Below are positions 17,244 through 25,487 of a DNA stretch of 50,437 nucleotides, piece after piece (position 1 is the stretch's first letter; every line of letters begins with the position of its first letter). The position numbers and the translations under genes were made by a program. Under the pieces are notes generated by a model that searched no databases, had not been told where the DNA came from, and saw only the letters and a program-made list of their open reading frames with translations. Source of the stretch: Paludibacteraceae bacterium (GTDB taxonomy: Bacteria > Bacteroidota > Bacteroidia > Bacteroidales > Paludibacteraceae); NCBI GenBank assembly GCA_024399545.1, contig JAKSNS010000019.1, positions 1-50,437 of the forward strand, in the 5' to 3' direction.

Positions 17244-19295
17244 TTAAAGTCTATTTAGATTACTCCATTGTAACCATTCGCAGGTTTTTTTCATCCCATT
17301 TGCAACGGAATGCCTTGGGGAAAAGCCTAGTATTTTACGATTCTTCGAAACATCTATTTTGGAGTATTGGCTATAAATCGCCATCGAAGATGCATTCATT
17401 TCCGACAGTTTCTTTACAATTTGCTTCAGCGTCAGTCGAAGCACTTTTCTTGGTGCTTTATATTGCCATAAAGCTTTCTTCGGAGCAGTAGGTGCCAAGG
17501 CCTCGTATTTTTCCATAAGGTACTTCATGCGCTTTGTAAGGAATGCTTTTGCCGCTTTTCTCCACTTCCGGTCGAATCTGTCTTTTAGTGGGATGGAAGG
17601 GAACTGTTTAGGATTCATTCCTAAAACATCAATATAGTGTGAATAGAATTCCCTCCATGTAAATTCTTCGTCGTCAGCTGCGATGAAAGCCTGATGGTCT
17701 GCATTAGGGTTAATGCAGCAGGTCAAGCATAAATCCACAACATTGCCAACATAGACAGCATTGCATATTCCATGTCCATGATTGACCCAGGCAAATTCGC
17801 CTTTCCTCATTTGCTCTACCGGATATATGGTGTACCACATCGAATAAGGTCCCCATACATATGTTGGACGAACGATGCTTCCGTGGAGTCCGTAACCATC
17901 CAACAATTCCCAGAACCGTTTTTCTGATAGTAGTTTGCTGGATGCATAAGTGTCATCGTATGGAATGAGAGGGGAGTCTGCAGTCAAATCAGAAGGAACT
18001 CTCTCTCCATGAACGACTACGCTGCTCATCTGTACGATATGTTTGACCCCTGCCCTTTTTGCCGCACCGAGGACAGACTCTGTGGCCAAAACATTTGTCT
18101 CTACCCCTCCGACTATGGCTAGATGGAAGACATAATCACAGCCTGTCATTGCTTCCGTCATAGCATCTTCATTCAGAATATCGTTCTGGACGAATTCGAC
18201 ATCGAAACGGCTGACATAAGCAGCTTTTCCCCAACTGTGGACAAGAACTTTGACTTTTGCTTTTTCGTGAACCACCAGTTGTTCGACGAGATGGCTCCCT
18301 ATGAATCCCGTACCACCGGTTACAAACACTGTCTTTCCCTCAAATTCTCCTATCGGGTGTAATTCTACAGCTTTCTCTTTCCTCTGAGAATAGCATTGTT
18401 CCAGAACCTTTATTACATCAAGTCCTCCGGATACTGGACAACTGAGTTCTGCCTTTCCATCTATGGCATCCAAATAGTTTTTGAGCTGAGCGACTCCTAT
18501 GTCATCGTTTCCGTTACATTTTTTCTCTACTCCGTCCAAAACATATCTTCTGCTCTCAAATACCTCAAGGACAGCTTTGTGCCCGTTTCCTTCAATGACA
18601 ATCGTATTCGAAAGCATCCTTGTACGGCTCAGTTTGAAAAAGGCTTTTGCCTTTCCAAACTGCATATCAATGGTCAGATTGCTTTCCAGCCCACCCATTG
18701 CGTCATCTTCATATATTATCTGGTCAGGTGTACCGAAACACCACAATAGGAAGTCAAGGGAATGGATACCATTATCGTATAATGCTCCACCGGGTACGAG
18801 CTCTTTCTTGAAGCAATACCCCGAAACTGTAGGCCAATTGGATGGTCCACCTTCATTTATGGTAACTAATGGATGCTCACCGAAATATCCGTTCTGAATT
18901 AGTCTTCTTGCTTCTATTCTAGTCGGATAGAATCGGTATGTATGGCACATGCCAATTACCAGACTCTTAGGAGCTGATTGCAGAATCTTGGCTGTTTCTT
19001 TGCTTGAAGGGGACAGAGGCTTCTCACAGAGGACATGTTTGCCTGCGGCTATGCAGTCCTTTAGAATGCCATTTCTTATATGTGGCGGGGTGCATATTAT
19101 GCAGGCATCTACTTCGTCAAGTGCGTCATGAAAGTCTGAAACGAAGTGGTTTATTCCATGCTTTTCTGCAAGCTTTTTTTTTTGTTTCTGATTCGGTTCC
19201 GCTACAATAATATTCTCAATTCCGAGGACTTTTATTGCTGCTGGAATATGGCAGCAATCGGCGATAGCTCCGCCTCCGATTATCAATAATTTCAT
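17244..19295 (-). CDS. Gfo/Idh/MocA oxidoreductase fused to SDR sugar epimerase
   Basis: The ATG at 19295 gives 683 aa in two complete domains. Residues 1 to about 325 form a Gfo/Idh/MocA oxidoreductase: KLLIIGGGAIADCCHIP, the EKP motif in LCEKPLSP, and GGALYDNGIHSLDFLLWCFG. Residues from about 328 to 683 form an extended short-chain dehydrogenase/epimerase: VFVTGGTGFIGSHLVEQL, MSSVVVHG, the catalytic Y-x3-K in YASSKLLSEK, and RPTYVWGP. Both domains should bind NAD(P), so the protein probably performs two successive steps of a nucleotide-sugar conversion. It begins 12 bp after the Wzt stop. No frameshift or inter-domain stop is present. The substrate is unknown. Confidence 0.85.
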   Translation of the reverse strand: MKLLIIGGGAIADCCHIPAAIKVLGIENIIVAEPNQKQKKKLAEKHGINHFVSDFHDALDEVDACIICTPPHIRNGILKDCIAAGKHVLCEKPLSPSSKETAKILQSAPKSLVIGMCHTYRFYPTRIEARRLIQNGYFGEHPLVTINEGGPSNWPTVSGYCFKKELVPGGALYDNGIHSLDFLLWCFGTPDQIIYEDDAMGGLESNLTIDMQFGKAKAFFKLSRTRMLSNTIVIEGNGHKAVLEVFESRRYVLDGVEKKCNGNDDIGVAQLKNYLDAIDGKAELSCPVSGGLDVIKVLEQCYSQRKEKAVELHPIGEFEGKTVFVTGGTGFIGSHLVEQLVVHEKAKVKVLVHSWGKAAYVSRFDVEFVQNDILNEDAMTEAMTGCDYVFHLAIVGGVETNVLATESVLGAAKRAGVKHIVQMSSVVVHGERVPSDLTADSPLIPYDDTYASSKLLSEKRFWELLDGYGLHGSIVRPTYVWGPYSMWYTIYPVEQMRKGEFAWVNHGHGICNAVYVGNVVDLCLTCCINPNADHQAFIAADDEEFTWREFYSHYIDVLGMNPKQFPSIPLKDRFDRKWRKAAKAFLTKRMKYLMEKYEALAPTAPKKALWQYKAPRKVLRLTLKQIVKKLSEMNASSMAIYSQYSKIDVSKNRKILGFSPRHSVANGMKKTCEWLQWSNLNRL

Positions 19296-19307
19296 AGCTT
19301 GTCTCAA

Positions 19308-20564
19308 TTAATGCAACATAATATTGCCAAAGTATTTATTGTTGAACATTGCGCCAGTAATTGAACTTGAAAAATCAGTTACAGTGAATTTTACCAGATT
19401 TGTGATTGTTGCAAGATTCTCAACATACAGTTGAATTATGTTTGCATTCATATAATACGCTCCATTGCATAATGTTTCTGGTAACTCAACGGTTTCTTTG
19501 ATTGTGAAGTCTCCTAAAACATTCAAATATTGCCTTCCTTCCCATTCTGCAGGAGAATATGTACCAACCTGTGATCCATCCTCACAATAAATATGAATCT
19601 CGAGGGCCAAGTTTAACGGAATTGCTGTTTTTCCTTCAATCGTTATCGTTACGCTCTTCTTGTCGCACAAAGTCAAAACATTCGTATCTCCCTCATTAAT
19701 CGACACCTTGTTTATTTTAAGATTCTTGTTGTAAATACGTACATCATAGTGATTTTCATCACAAAACGAAACCTTATCCATATTTAGGTATGTGTCGATA
19801 GCTTCTTCCGCTAATCCTTTGAAAAAAATAGTTCCTTTATCAAGGACTATCCCCTGATTGCACAAAGTCCTTACTGAAGACAACACATGGCTTACGAACA
19901 ACACAGTTCTTCCTTCCCCTTTGCTTACATCCTGCATCTTGCCGATTGCTTTCTTCTGGAATTCGGCATCGCCTACCGCAAGGACTTCGTCAACAACAAG
20001 AATTTCAGGGTCAAGGTGGGCTGCAACAGCAAAACCAAGTCGAACCATCATTCCTGATGAGTATCGTTTGACAGGCGTGTCTATATAGCGTTCGCAGCCG
20101 GAGAAATCAACAATTTCGTCAAGTTTTCGGGATATTTCCTGACGAGTCATGCCGAGGATGGCACCATTGAGGTATATGTTTTCACGGCCTGTCATTTCCT
20201 GATGAAAGCCTGTGCCGACTTCAAGCAGAGAACCAATACGACCCCTTGCACGTATTGTCCCTGTCGTAGGACCAGTGACTTGGGATAATAATTTAAGCAG
20301 TGTGCTTTTCCCTGCTCCGTTTTTGCCAATTATACCAACGACATCGCCTTGCTCGACTTTGAAGTTAATGTCTCGCAATGCCCAAACGTAGTCGGAGTTG
20401 CCTTTGGTTGATCGGTCATTGGCTTCCCCTATTTTCAGATAGGGGTCTTCGTGACGTAGAATACGTGTCTGCCAAAAACGGGTTATGTCGTGAGCTAGGG
20501 TTTTTGTGCTTACCAAGCCTAATCTATATTGTTTGCTTATGTTCTCAAATTCTATGGCAGTCAT
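19308..20564 (-). CDS. wzt: ABC transporter ATPase, Wzt type with C-terminal glycan-recognition domain
   Basis: This 418-aa protein has the Walker A motif GKNGAGKST (residues 80-88), signature YSSGM (168-172) and Walker B ILVVDE (188-193), with the long N-terminal insertion typical of Wzt/TagH ATPases. Residues from about 245 onward form an extra beta-rich domain like the Wzt C-terminal domain, which in other systems recognises the modified non-reducing end of the O-polysaccharide before export. It should power export of undecaprenyl-linked glycan through the Wzm-type permeases encoded at 27398-29242. The separation of wzt from the permeases by nine genes is unusual. It is coupled to the upstream GT2 by ATGA. 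Confidence 0.92.
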   Translation of the reverse strand: MTAIEFENISKQYRLGLVSTKTLAHDITRFWQTRILRHEDPYLKIGEANDRSTKGNSDYVWALRDINFKVEQGDVVGIIGKNGAGKSTLLKLLSQVTGPTTGTIRARGRIGSLLEVGTGFHQEMTGRENIYLNGAILGMTRQEISRKLDEIVDFSGCERYIDTPVKRYSSGMMVRLGFAVAAHLDPEILVVDEVLAVGDAEFQKKAIGKMQDVSKGEGRTVLFVSHVLSSVRTLCNQGIVLDKGTIFFKGLAEEAIDTYLNMDKVSFCDENHYDVRIYNKNLKINKVSINEGDTNVLTLCDKKSVTITIEGKTAIPLNLALEIHIYCEDGSQVGTYSPAEWEGRQYLNVLGDFTIKETVELPETLCNGAYYMNANIIQLYVENLATITNLVKFTVTDFSSSITGAMFNNKYFGNIMLH

Positions 20565-21619
20565 ATTGAGTCATTAGATGAAAGTTTTCGTTTTACGAAC
20601 TTGATTCCCCTTTGATAGAGACGATTTAGCTTGATACGATAAACAAAAAGCCATGTGGGCAGGGTACGGTATAAGCGCATATTTTTGTCCTCTTTTATAT
20701 CAGGAAATTCAGTTCGGATGATTTTGTCCCATTCGCAAAGTGCAGGTTTTGATATAGAGAGCGGGAACTCGCATAGTTCATAGTAGTGCCAAGTCCCACA
20801 CGATTGATACATATCCTTGCTGTATGCTTCGCGCGTTCCACCCTTTGGAATGGCATTCCAGTGCTTGCGATACCAATGAAGTACGAATGTCAGCACTTTG
20901 CCTATGTCATTAGCGGCTCTTTTTGCACGAACTTTTGGGTCGAATGATTGTCCCTCTCGTCCTATGTAGTAGCGATATACATTACGCTTTGTGTATATGA
21001 AATCTTTGGCAATGGCAATAGGAATCGCTTGAAGAGAGACATCGTCATACATCACATGCTCGCAGAAGATAGGCAGATATTTTTGCAACATATCAGTCCT
21101 ATAAACAGTGTCGTGAGCGTATGTCATATTAAATCCGTGGCCTGTTGCAAGCCAGTTGAACTTATCGGCATTATATACTATCTCTGTAGTAAGTTCTTTG
21201 TGCTTATATTCACCAACAGAATATTTGCCAGTTGCGGCATAATATGACATATCGTCCATCATAACCATATCGGTATCAACCGTTTTGAGATAGTCAATGA
21301 GTTTTGATAATTCGTTTGTATCAAACCAATCGTCGGAATCAAGATAGAAGAGATATTTGCCGACTGCCAGTTGTGTTCCGTGATTCCAAGCTCCTCCGTG
21401 ACCACGATTCTCTTGGTCTATGACTCTGATGACATTTGGATATTTTGCTTCATATTCATGGGCAATAACAGCGGATTTGTCGGGTGTGCCATCGTTTATG
21501 ATAACAATGTCCAATAACTTTAATTGCTCCTTGTTAGGTACGATGAGAGACTCTATACATTTGCGGATGTAATCCTCAACTTTATATACAGGAATTACAA
21601 TGGAAAGGAGTTTGGTCAT
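20561..21619 (-). CDS. Glycosyltransferase, GT2 family
   Basis: This 352-aa GT2 enzyme starts MTKLLSIVIPVYKVEDYIRK, followed by IVIINDGTPDKSAVI, an NRGHGGAWNHGTQLA segment (where many GT2 members have ARNxG) and the metal motif YLDSDDW. It resembles WcaA-type enzymes. No transmembrane segment is evident, so it should work at the cytoplasmic membrane face. Its stop overlaps the wzt start by 4 bp, so these two genes are translationally coupled. The specificity is unknown. Confidence 0.9.
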   Translation of the reverse strand: MTKLLSIVIPVYKVEDYIRKCIESLIVPNKEQLKLLDIVIINDGTPDKSAVIAHEYEAKYPNVIRVIDQENRGHGGAWNHGTQLAVGKYLFYLDSDDWFDTNELSKLIDYLKTVDTDMVMMDDMSYYAATGKYSVGEYKHKELTTEIVYNADKFNWLATGHGFNMTYAHDTVYRTDMLQKYLPIFCEHVMYDDVSLQAIPIAIAKDFIYTKRNVYRYYIGREGQSFDPKVRAKRAANDIGKVLTFVLHWYRKHWNAIPKGGTREAYSKDMYQSCGTWHYYELCEFPLSISKPALCEWDKIIRTEFPDIKEDKNMRLYRTLPTWLFVYRIKLNRLYQRGIKFVKRKLSSNDSI

Positions 21620-21632
21620 AATTGTTAAGATC

Positions 21633-22604
21633 TTAATTCATATATACTTTTATGTAATTTATGATTTTGTTGAGGATGGGTAATATTATAACCATAGTGG
21701 TCAGATATATCCAAAAAATAAGAGTCGTATTTTGTATTTTGCAAATATCCAACACAACCAATTTTAGTGCCATAAGAATTATCCAATGTGTTACATATAA
21801 GTTCATTGCATTTTCACCAATCCATGTGAATACACTAAAACTCAAATGGTGCGATACACAACGGCAAAGATTATTAAGTATGACTATTCCTGCAATAGAA
21901 GCTGGAAAATACAATAAATATGTAACAGAATCTGTGGCAGTATTATGATGAAAATATATACTGGGATATGAAATATAGCAACATAAAATATATATTAATG
22001 TAGAGATGATAATAGTGCTCGTCCATTTTTCTCTATCTCTTAACCAATAACCTATAACATAAAAAACTATTCCTGCGAAAAAATTGGGCACTATACATGG
22101 AAACCAAGAAATGCTTAGCAAATAGCAAGAAAAGGCAATACTAATACCAGAAATTGCAATTATCATCGGGTTAATACTGTTTAATATGTAAGGAGCCAAT
22201 ATATTGATTGTAAACAGTACAATTAGAAACCATAAAGCACCATTTCCTGGCAAACATTCGGCAACAAATAGGCTTCGCAGAGGTTGATACACAAACGACC
22301 TAAAAGTAACATTGTGTTCTACTGCAAGGCAAATATAATAGACAATCTGTCCTATAAGTGAATAAACTACAAATGGCTTGAGCAACCTTTTACCTTCCCT
22401 ATTAATTCGGACTTTTATTGATTCTTTCCTGTCGTAATAGAACATACCAGCCTTATAAAAAAACCAAGGCATAAAGAAACTAAGATACTGTCCAATACGG
22501 AAGAAAACTCCACTGTAACCCACATGAGATTCAATGTGTCCAAGAATCATCCAGGTAATCATGATTCCCGCAGCCATATCTATATGTTGCTGACGGCCTG
22601 ACAT
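21633..22604 (-). CDS. Integral membrane acyltransferase, family 3 (OafA/WecH-like)
   Basis: The ATG at 22604 overlaps the stop codon of the upstream GT2 gene as TAATG and gives 323 aa. This start is preferred over one 69 nt upstream inside the neighbouring gene. The N-terminus RQQHIDMAAGIMITWMILGH matches acyltransferase family 3, with an Arg and His in the first membrane segment region and about ten membrane spans overall. The family O-acetylates or otherwise O-acylates sugars of LPS and exopolysaccharides using cytoplasmic acyl-CoA. It therefore probably decorates the glycan built by this locus. Confidence 0.85.
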   Translation of the reverse strand: MSGRQQHIDMAAGIMITWMILGHIESHVGYSGVFFRIGQYLSFFMPWFFYKAGMFYYDRKESIKVRINREGKRLLKPFVVYSLIGQIVYYICLAVEHNVTFRSFVYQPLRSLFVAECLPGNGALWFLIVLFTINILAPYILNSINPMIIAISGISIAFSCYLLSISWFPCIVPNFFAGIVFYVIGYWLRDREKWTSTIIISTLIYILCCYISYPSIYFHHNTATDSVTYLLYFPASIAGIVILNNLCRCVSHHLSFSVFTWIGENAMNLYVTHWIILMALKLVVLDICKIQNTTLIFWIYLTTMVIILPILNKIINYIKVYMN

Positions 22605-23611
22605 TATCGGTGTTTGATTTTGCGAATTGTTGAGGCAATCGGACATGCAATCATCAGCAATGGCATCATCCACAGATGGCCATAAATGATATTGCGAACT
22701 GCGAATGGGAGATGATACTCTTTACATAAATGTTTGAGATTTCCAATCAACGGGCATAAATGTTTTTCATCATATAGATTGCGATTATCTGTCCACGGAT
22801 ATTTGGTGAGATTGCGAAGTCTAAGGCTTTTGTATATCTCTTCTTCGCCTAAAGCATAAAGCAATTGAGACATATTGGGACATTTGTCCGCCAGATGCTT
22901 AGATAAATTTATATGCCTTATTCCACTTGCTACATGGTCAAAAACCGTTGAGTACTTGGGATAGCGACATGTGGAATTTGGGTTATAGCAGTAACGATAT
23001 GTTGCTTTTGGATTAACAATGACAGACGCAGATTGTGCGAGTACGTAGGCAAGCCAATCCCTATCTTCATGTTGCCTGTCTTCTATGAAGAAACCATTAA
23101 TGTCAATTAAAAATTGTTTGCGATATATATATGATGGCGGATATAGAAATACTCCTTGGTTGTAATACAATTCTGCAAACTCTGCTCCTGTTGTAATGTT
23201 TGTTGGAATAGAACCAATTTGTGTGATTTTCATACCATGCTTATTTTCGACCTCCATATAGCCATAAACCATATCTATATGATTGGTGCATACAAGTATG
23301 TATGATTCTTTTAATGCAGATAATACTATGTCATCTGCATCAACAAATGCGATATAATCACCTTTTGCTTCTATTAATCCTCTATTTCTAGCTGCTCCTT
23401 GACGATGATTTTGCAGTTGACAAATGAGACGTACTTGTTTTTTTGATACAATATAGTTATTAACTATTTCTCGTGTTTCATCAGAGGAGCAATCATCGAC
23501 AACGATGATTTCATAGTCGTCTTCTGGGATAGCAAGATTTATTATGCTATCTAAACAGCGGACAATAAATTCGCGACCATTATATACGGGAATAATAAAA
23601 GAGAGTTTCAC
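22604..23611 (-). CDS. Glycosyltransferase, GT2 family
   Basis: This 335-aa protein starts with GTG at 23611, which overlaps the upstream open frame as GTGA. The GT2 motifs IIPVYNGREFIVRCLDSI, IVVDDCSSDETREIV, GAARNRGLIEAKGDY and VDADD are all present, with RQHEDRDWLAYVL giving the probable catalytic acidic pair. It is cytoplasmic or membrane-peripheral. The upstream gene is broken, so its translation may have lost its normal coupling. The donor sugar is unknown. Confidence 0.9.
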   Translation of the reverse strand: MKLSFIIPVYNGREFIVRCLDSIINLAIPEDDYEIIVVDDCSSDETREIVNNYIVSKKQVRLICQLQNHRQGAARNRGLIEAKGDYIAFVDADDIVLSALKESYILVCTNHIDMVYGYMEVENKHGMKITQIGSIPTNITTGAEFAELYYNQGVFLYPPSYIYRKQFLIDINGFFIEDRQHEDRDWLAYVLAQSASVIVNPKATYRYCYNPNSTCRYPKYSTVFDHVASGIRHINLSKHLADKCPNMSQLLYALGEEEIYKSLRLRNLTKYPWTDNRNLYDEKHLCPLIGNLKHLCKEYHLPFAVRNIIYGHLWMMPLLMIACPIASTIRKIKHR

Positions 23612-24278
23612 GATTGTTTAGCTTGCCGTATTTTTTCAATGAGATAGAATACTATTAATGGAAGTTTTTTGAATCTTTTAGATTGCTTTGTTCTATTCCA
23701 TTTTGAATTTTCTAAGTGTAAATATGGGCTTATTGATTTGATGGCATATTTAAAATTTCCCCAATCTATGGTGTGCCAGAGTATAATACCAAACGTCCTT
23801 GATTCAGAAAGTCACGGCATTTCAGGAACGATTCTTCTGTCCTGCTTTGGACGTATTTGCTCCTCATCATTGGTTCAATGCCTTCAGGAAATTCGGTATA
23901 ATCGTGATGGACTCCCATGAAATCCTTGTCGAATATGGCACCGAAAACCACACCTCCATTCCTAATTACATAATCTGCCAAAGCGTGGAAGACACCACCA
24001 GAGGATGATGCCATACGTACTTGTTCATTTCTGTTGATTACAGCGAATGCTTTTGTCCTTTTTGATATTGTTTCGTGTTGCGGGTTGATAATTGGACAGG
24101 TTTTTTCGCATTTATGGCACTTGATGCATTCTGACTTATTGATTCTTGGTTGGAGGAAGCCTTCACAGTCTTCAACCATAGTTATGCATTTTGTCGGGCA
24201 GACGGATGCGCAAGCAGCACATCCAGTGCAGTCATTGTTGTATGCAAGGTGGATATGTGTGCGTGCCGTATTTGTCAT
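23608..24278 (-). pseudogene. F420 hydrogenase/dehydrogenase beta-subunit-like gene, broken
   Basis: The first 170 codons encode the N-terminal half of a family common in Bacteroidales polysaccharide loci, often beside pyruvyl transferases. They contain two ferredoxin-like clusters (CTGCAACASVCP and CIKCHKCEKTCP), then SSSGGVFHAL and YVQSRTEES. The frame stops directly after LVLYSGTP, where intact members continue with CQ and about 200 further residues. In another frame about 55 codons of basic, gene-like sequence follow (WGNFKYAIKSISPYLHL onward) and end by overlapping the next gene as GTGA. The simplest reading is an internal deletion that joined the N-terminal half to the tail of the same or a neighbouring gene. 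A functional truncated ferredoxin protein cannot be excluded. Confidence 0.75.
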
Positions 24279-24283
24279 GAATG

Positions 24284-25426
24284 TTAATGATTTCCAGAAA
24301 ATTCTTTTTTTGCTACTTCCATTACTTTCTCGATGATAGGTGCCATGTCGTAATACTTGTATTCGGCAAGCCTGCCTCCGAAGATTACTTTCGGCTCTGA
24401 TTTGGTCAGCTCTTTGTATTTGTTGTACAGCTGATTGTTCTCCTCGTCATTTACTGGATAGAATTCCTCTTTCCCGAGGGTCCATTCTTCGGAAAATTCC
24501 TTGCTGATGACGGTTTTTGTATTGTCGTAAACTGTATTCCCGAAGGTTTCAAAATGCTTGTGTTCGATGATTCGGGTGTATGGCGTTTCAGAATCAGTAT
24601 AGTTTACGACTGCATTCCCCTGATAGTTAGGTGTGTCGAGGATTTCAGTGTCAAAATGGATGGTGCGATATTTCAGATGACCATATTTGTAATTGAAGAA
24701 CCTGTCTATTGGACCTGTGTAAACAAGATTGTCTGCTGTTTCGTTCCAATTTGAGGCGTATCCTTCAAAAAAGTCGCAGGATGTGCGAATGTCCACACCT
24801 TTTAGAAGTCTATCTATCAGTTTGTTGTAGCCTCCGACGGGGATTCCCTGATAAGAATCGTTGAAATAGTTGTTGTCGTATGTAAACCTTAGTGGCAGTC
24901 TTTTGATAATGAAGGCTGGAAGTTCAGAACAAGGGCGACCCCATTGCTTTTCGGTGTATTCTTTTATCAGTTTATGGAATATGTCTTTGCCAACAAGGCA
25001 TAATGCTTGTTCCTCCAGATTGGCAGGCTCACGGTCATTCAATGCCGCTATGGCTTCTGCTTTCTGCTCATCGATTTTTGCTTTAGCTTCGGCAGGTGTG
25101 CGGACACCCCACATTTGATAGAAAGTATTCATATTGAAGGGAAGGTTGTACAGTTCTCCCTTCCAGTTTGCTATGGGGCTGTTTGTGTAGCGGTTGAATG
25201 GTACTATAGAGTTCACTAAATCCCATACCTTTTTGTTGGATGTGTGGAAGATGTGCGCGCCATATTTATGGACGTTAATGCCTTCAATTTTTTCACAATA
25301 TACGTTTCCGCCAACTTGCGGACGTTTGTCTATGACGAGACAGTTTTTACCGGCTTTGTGCGCGAAATAGGCAAAGGTGGAACCGTATAAACCAGAGCCT
25401 ACGATGAGGTAGTCGTATTTAGTCAT
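24284..25426 (-). CDS. glf: UDP-galactopyranose mutase
   Basis: This 380-aa flavoenzyme converts UDP-galactopyranose to UDP-galactofuranose. The FAD-binding N-terminus YLIVGSGLYGSTFAYFA is followed by GGNVYCEKIEGINVHKYGAH with the conserved His near the flavin, then IFHTSNKKVW, EYTEKQWGRPCSELP and FGGRLAEYKYYDM near the C-terminus. Length and motifs match the bacterial enzyme throughout. It indicates that the glycan contains galactofuranose, so at least one of the glycosyltransferases in the locus should be a galactofuranosyltransferase. It starts 61 bp downstream of the AAA-ATPase gene stop. Confidence 0.95.
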   Translation of the reverse strand: MTKYDYLIVGSGLYGSTFAYFAHKAGKNCLVIDKRPQVGGNVYCEKIEGINVHKYGAHIFHTSNKKVWDLVNSIVPFNRYTNSPIANWKGELYNLPFNMNTFYQMWGVRTPAEAKAKIDEQKAEAIAALNDREPANLEEQALCLVGKDIFHKLIKEYTEKQWGRPCSELPAFIIKRLPLRFTYDNNYFNDSYQGIPVGGYNKLIDRLLKGVDIRTSCDFFEGYASNWNETADNLVYTGPIDRFFNYKYGHLKYRTIHFDTEILDTPNYQGNAVVNYTDSETPYTRIIEHKHFETFGNTVYDNTKTVISKEFSEEWTLGKEEFYPVNDEENNQLYNKYKELTKSEPKVIFGGRLAEYKYYDMAPIIEKVMEVAKKEFSGNH

Positions 25427-25487
25427 TTGTTGTCGATTTTTTCAGTGAAAGACATATATCAATGCTTCCGCATTTCTTCTTTTCTGG

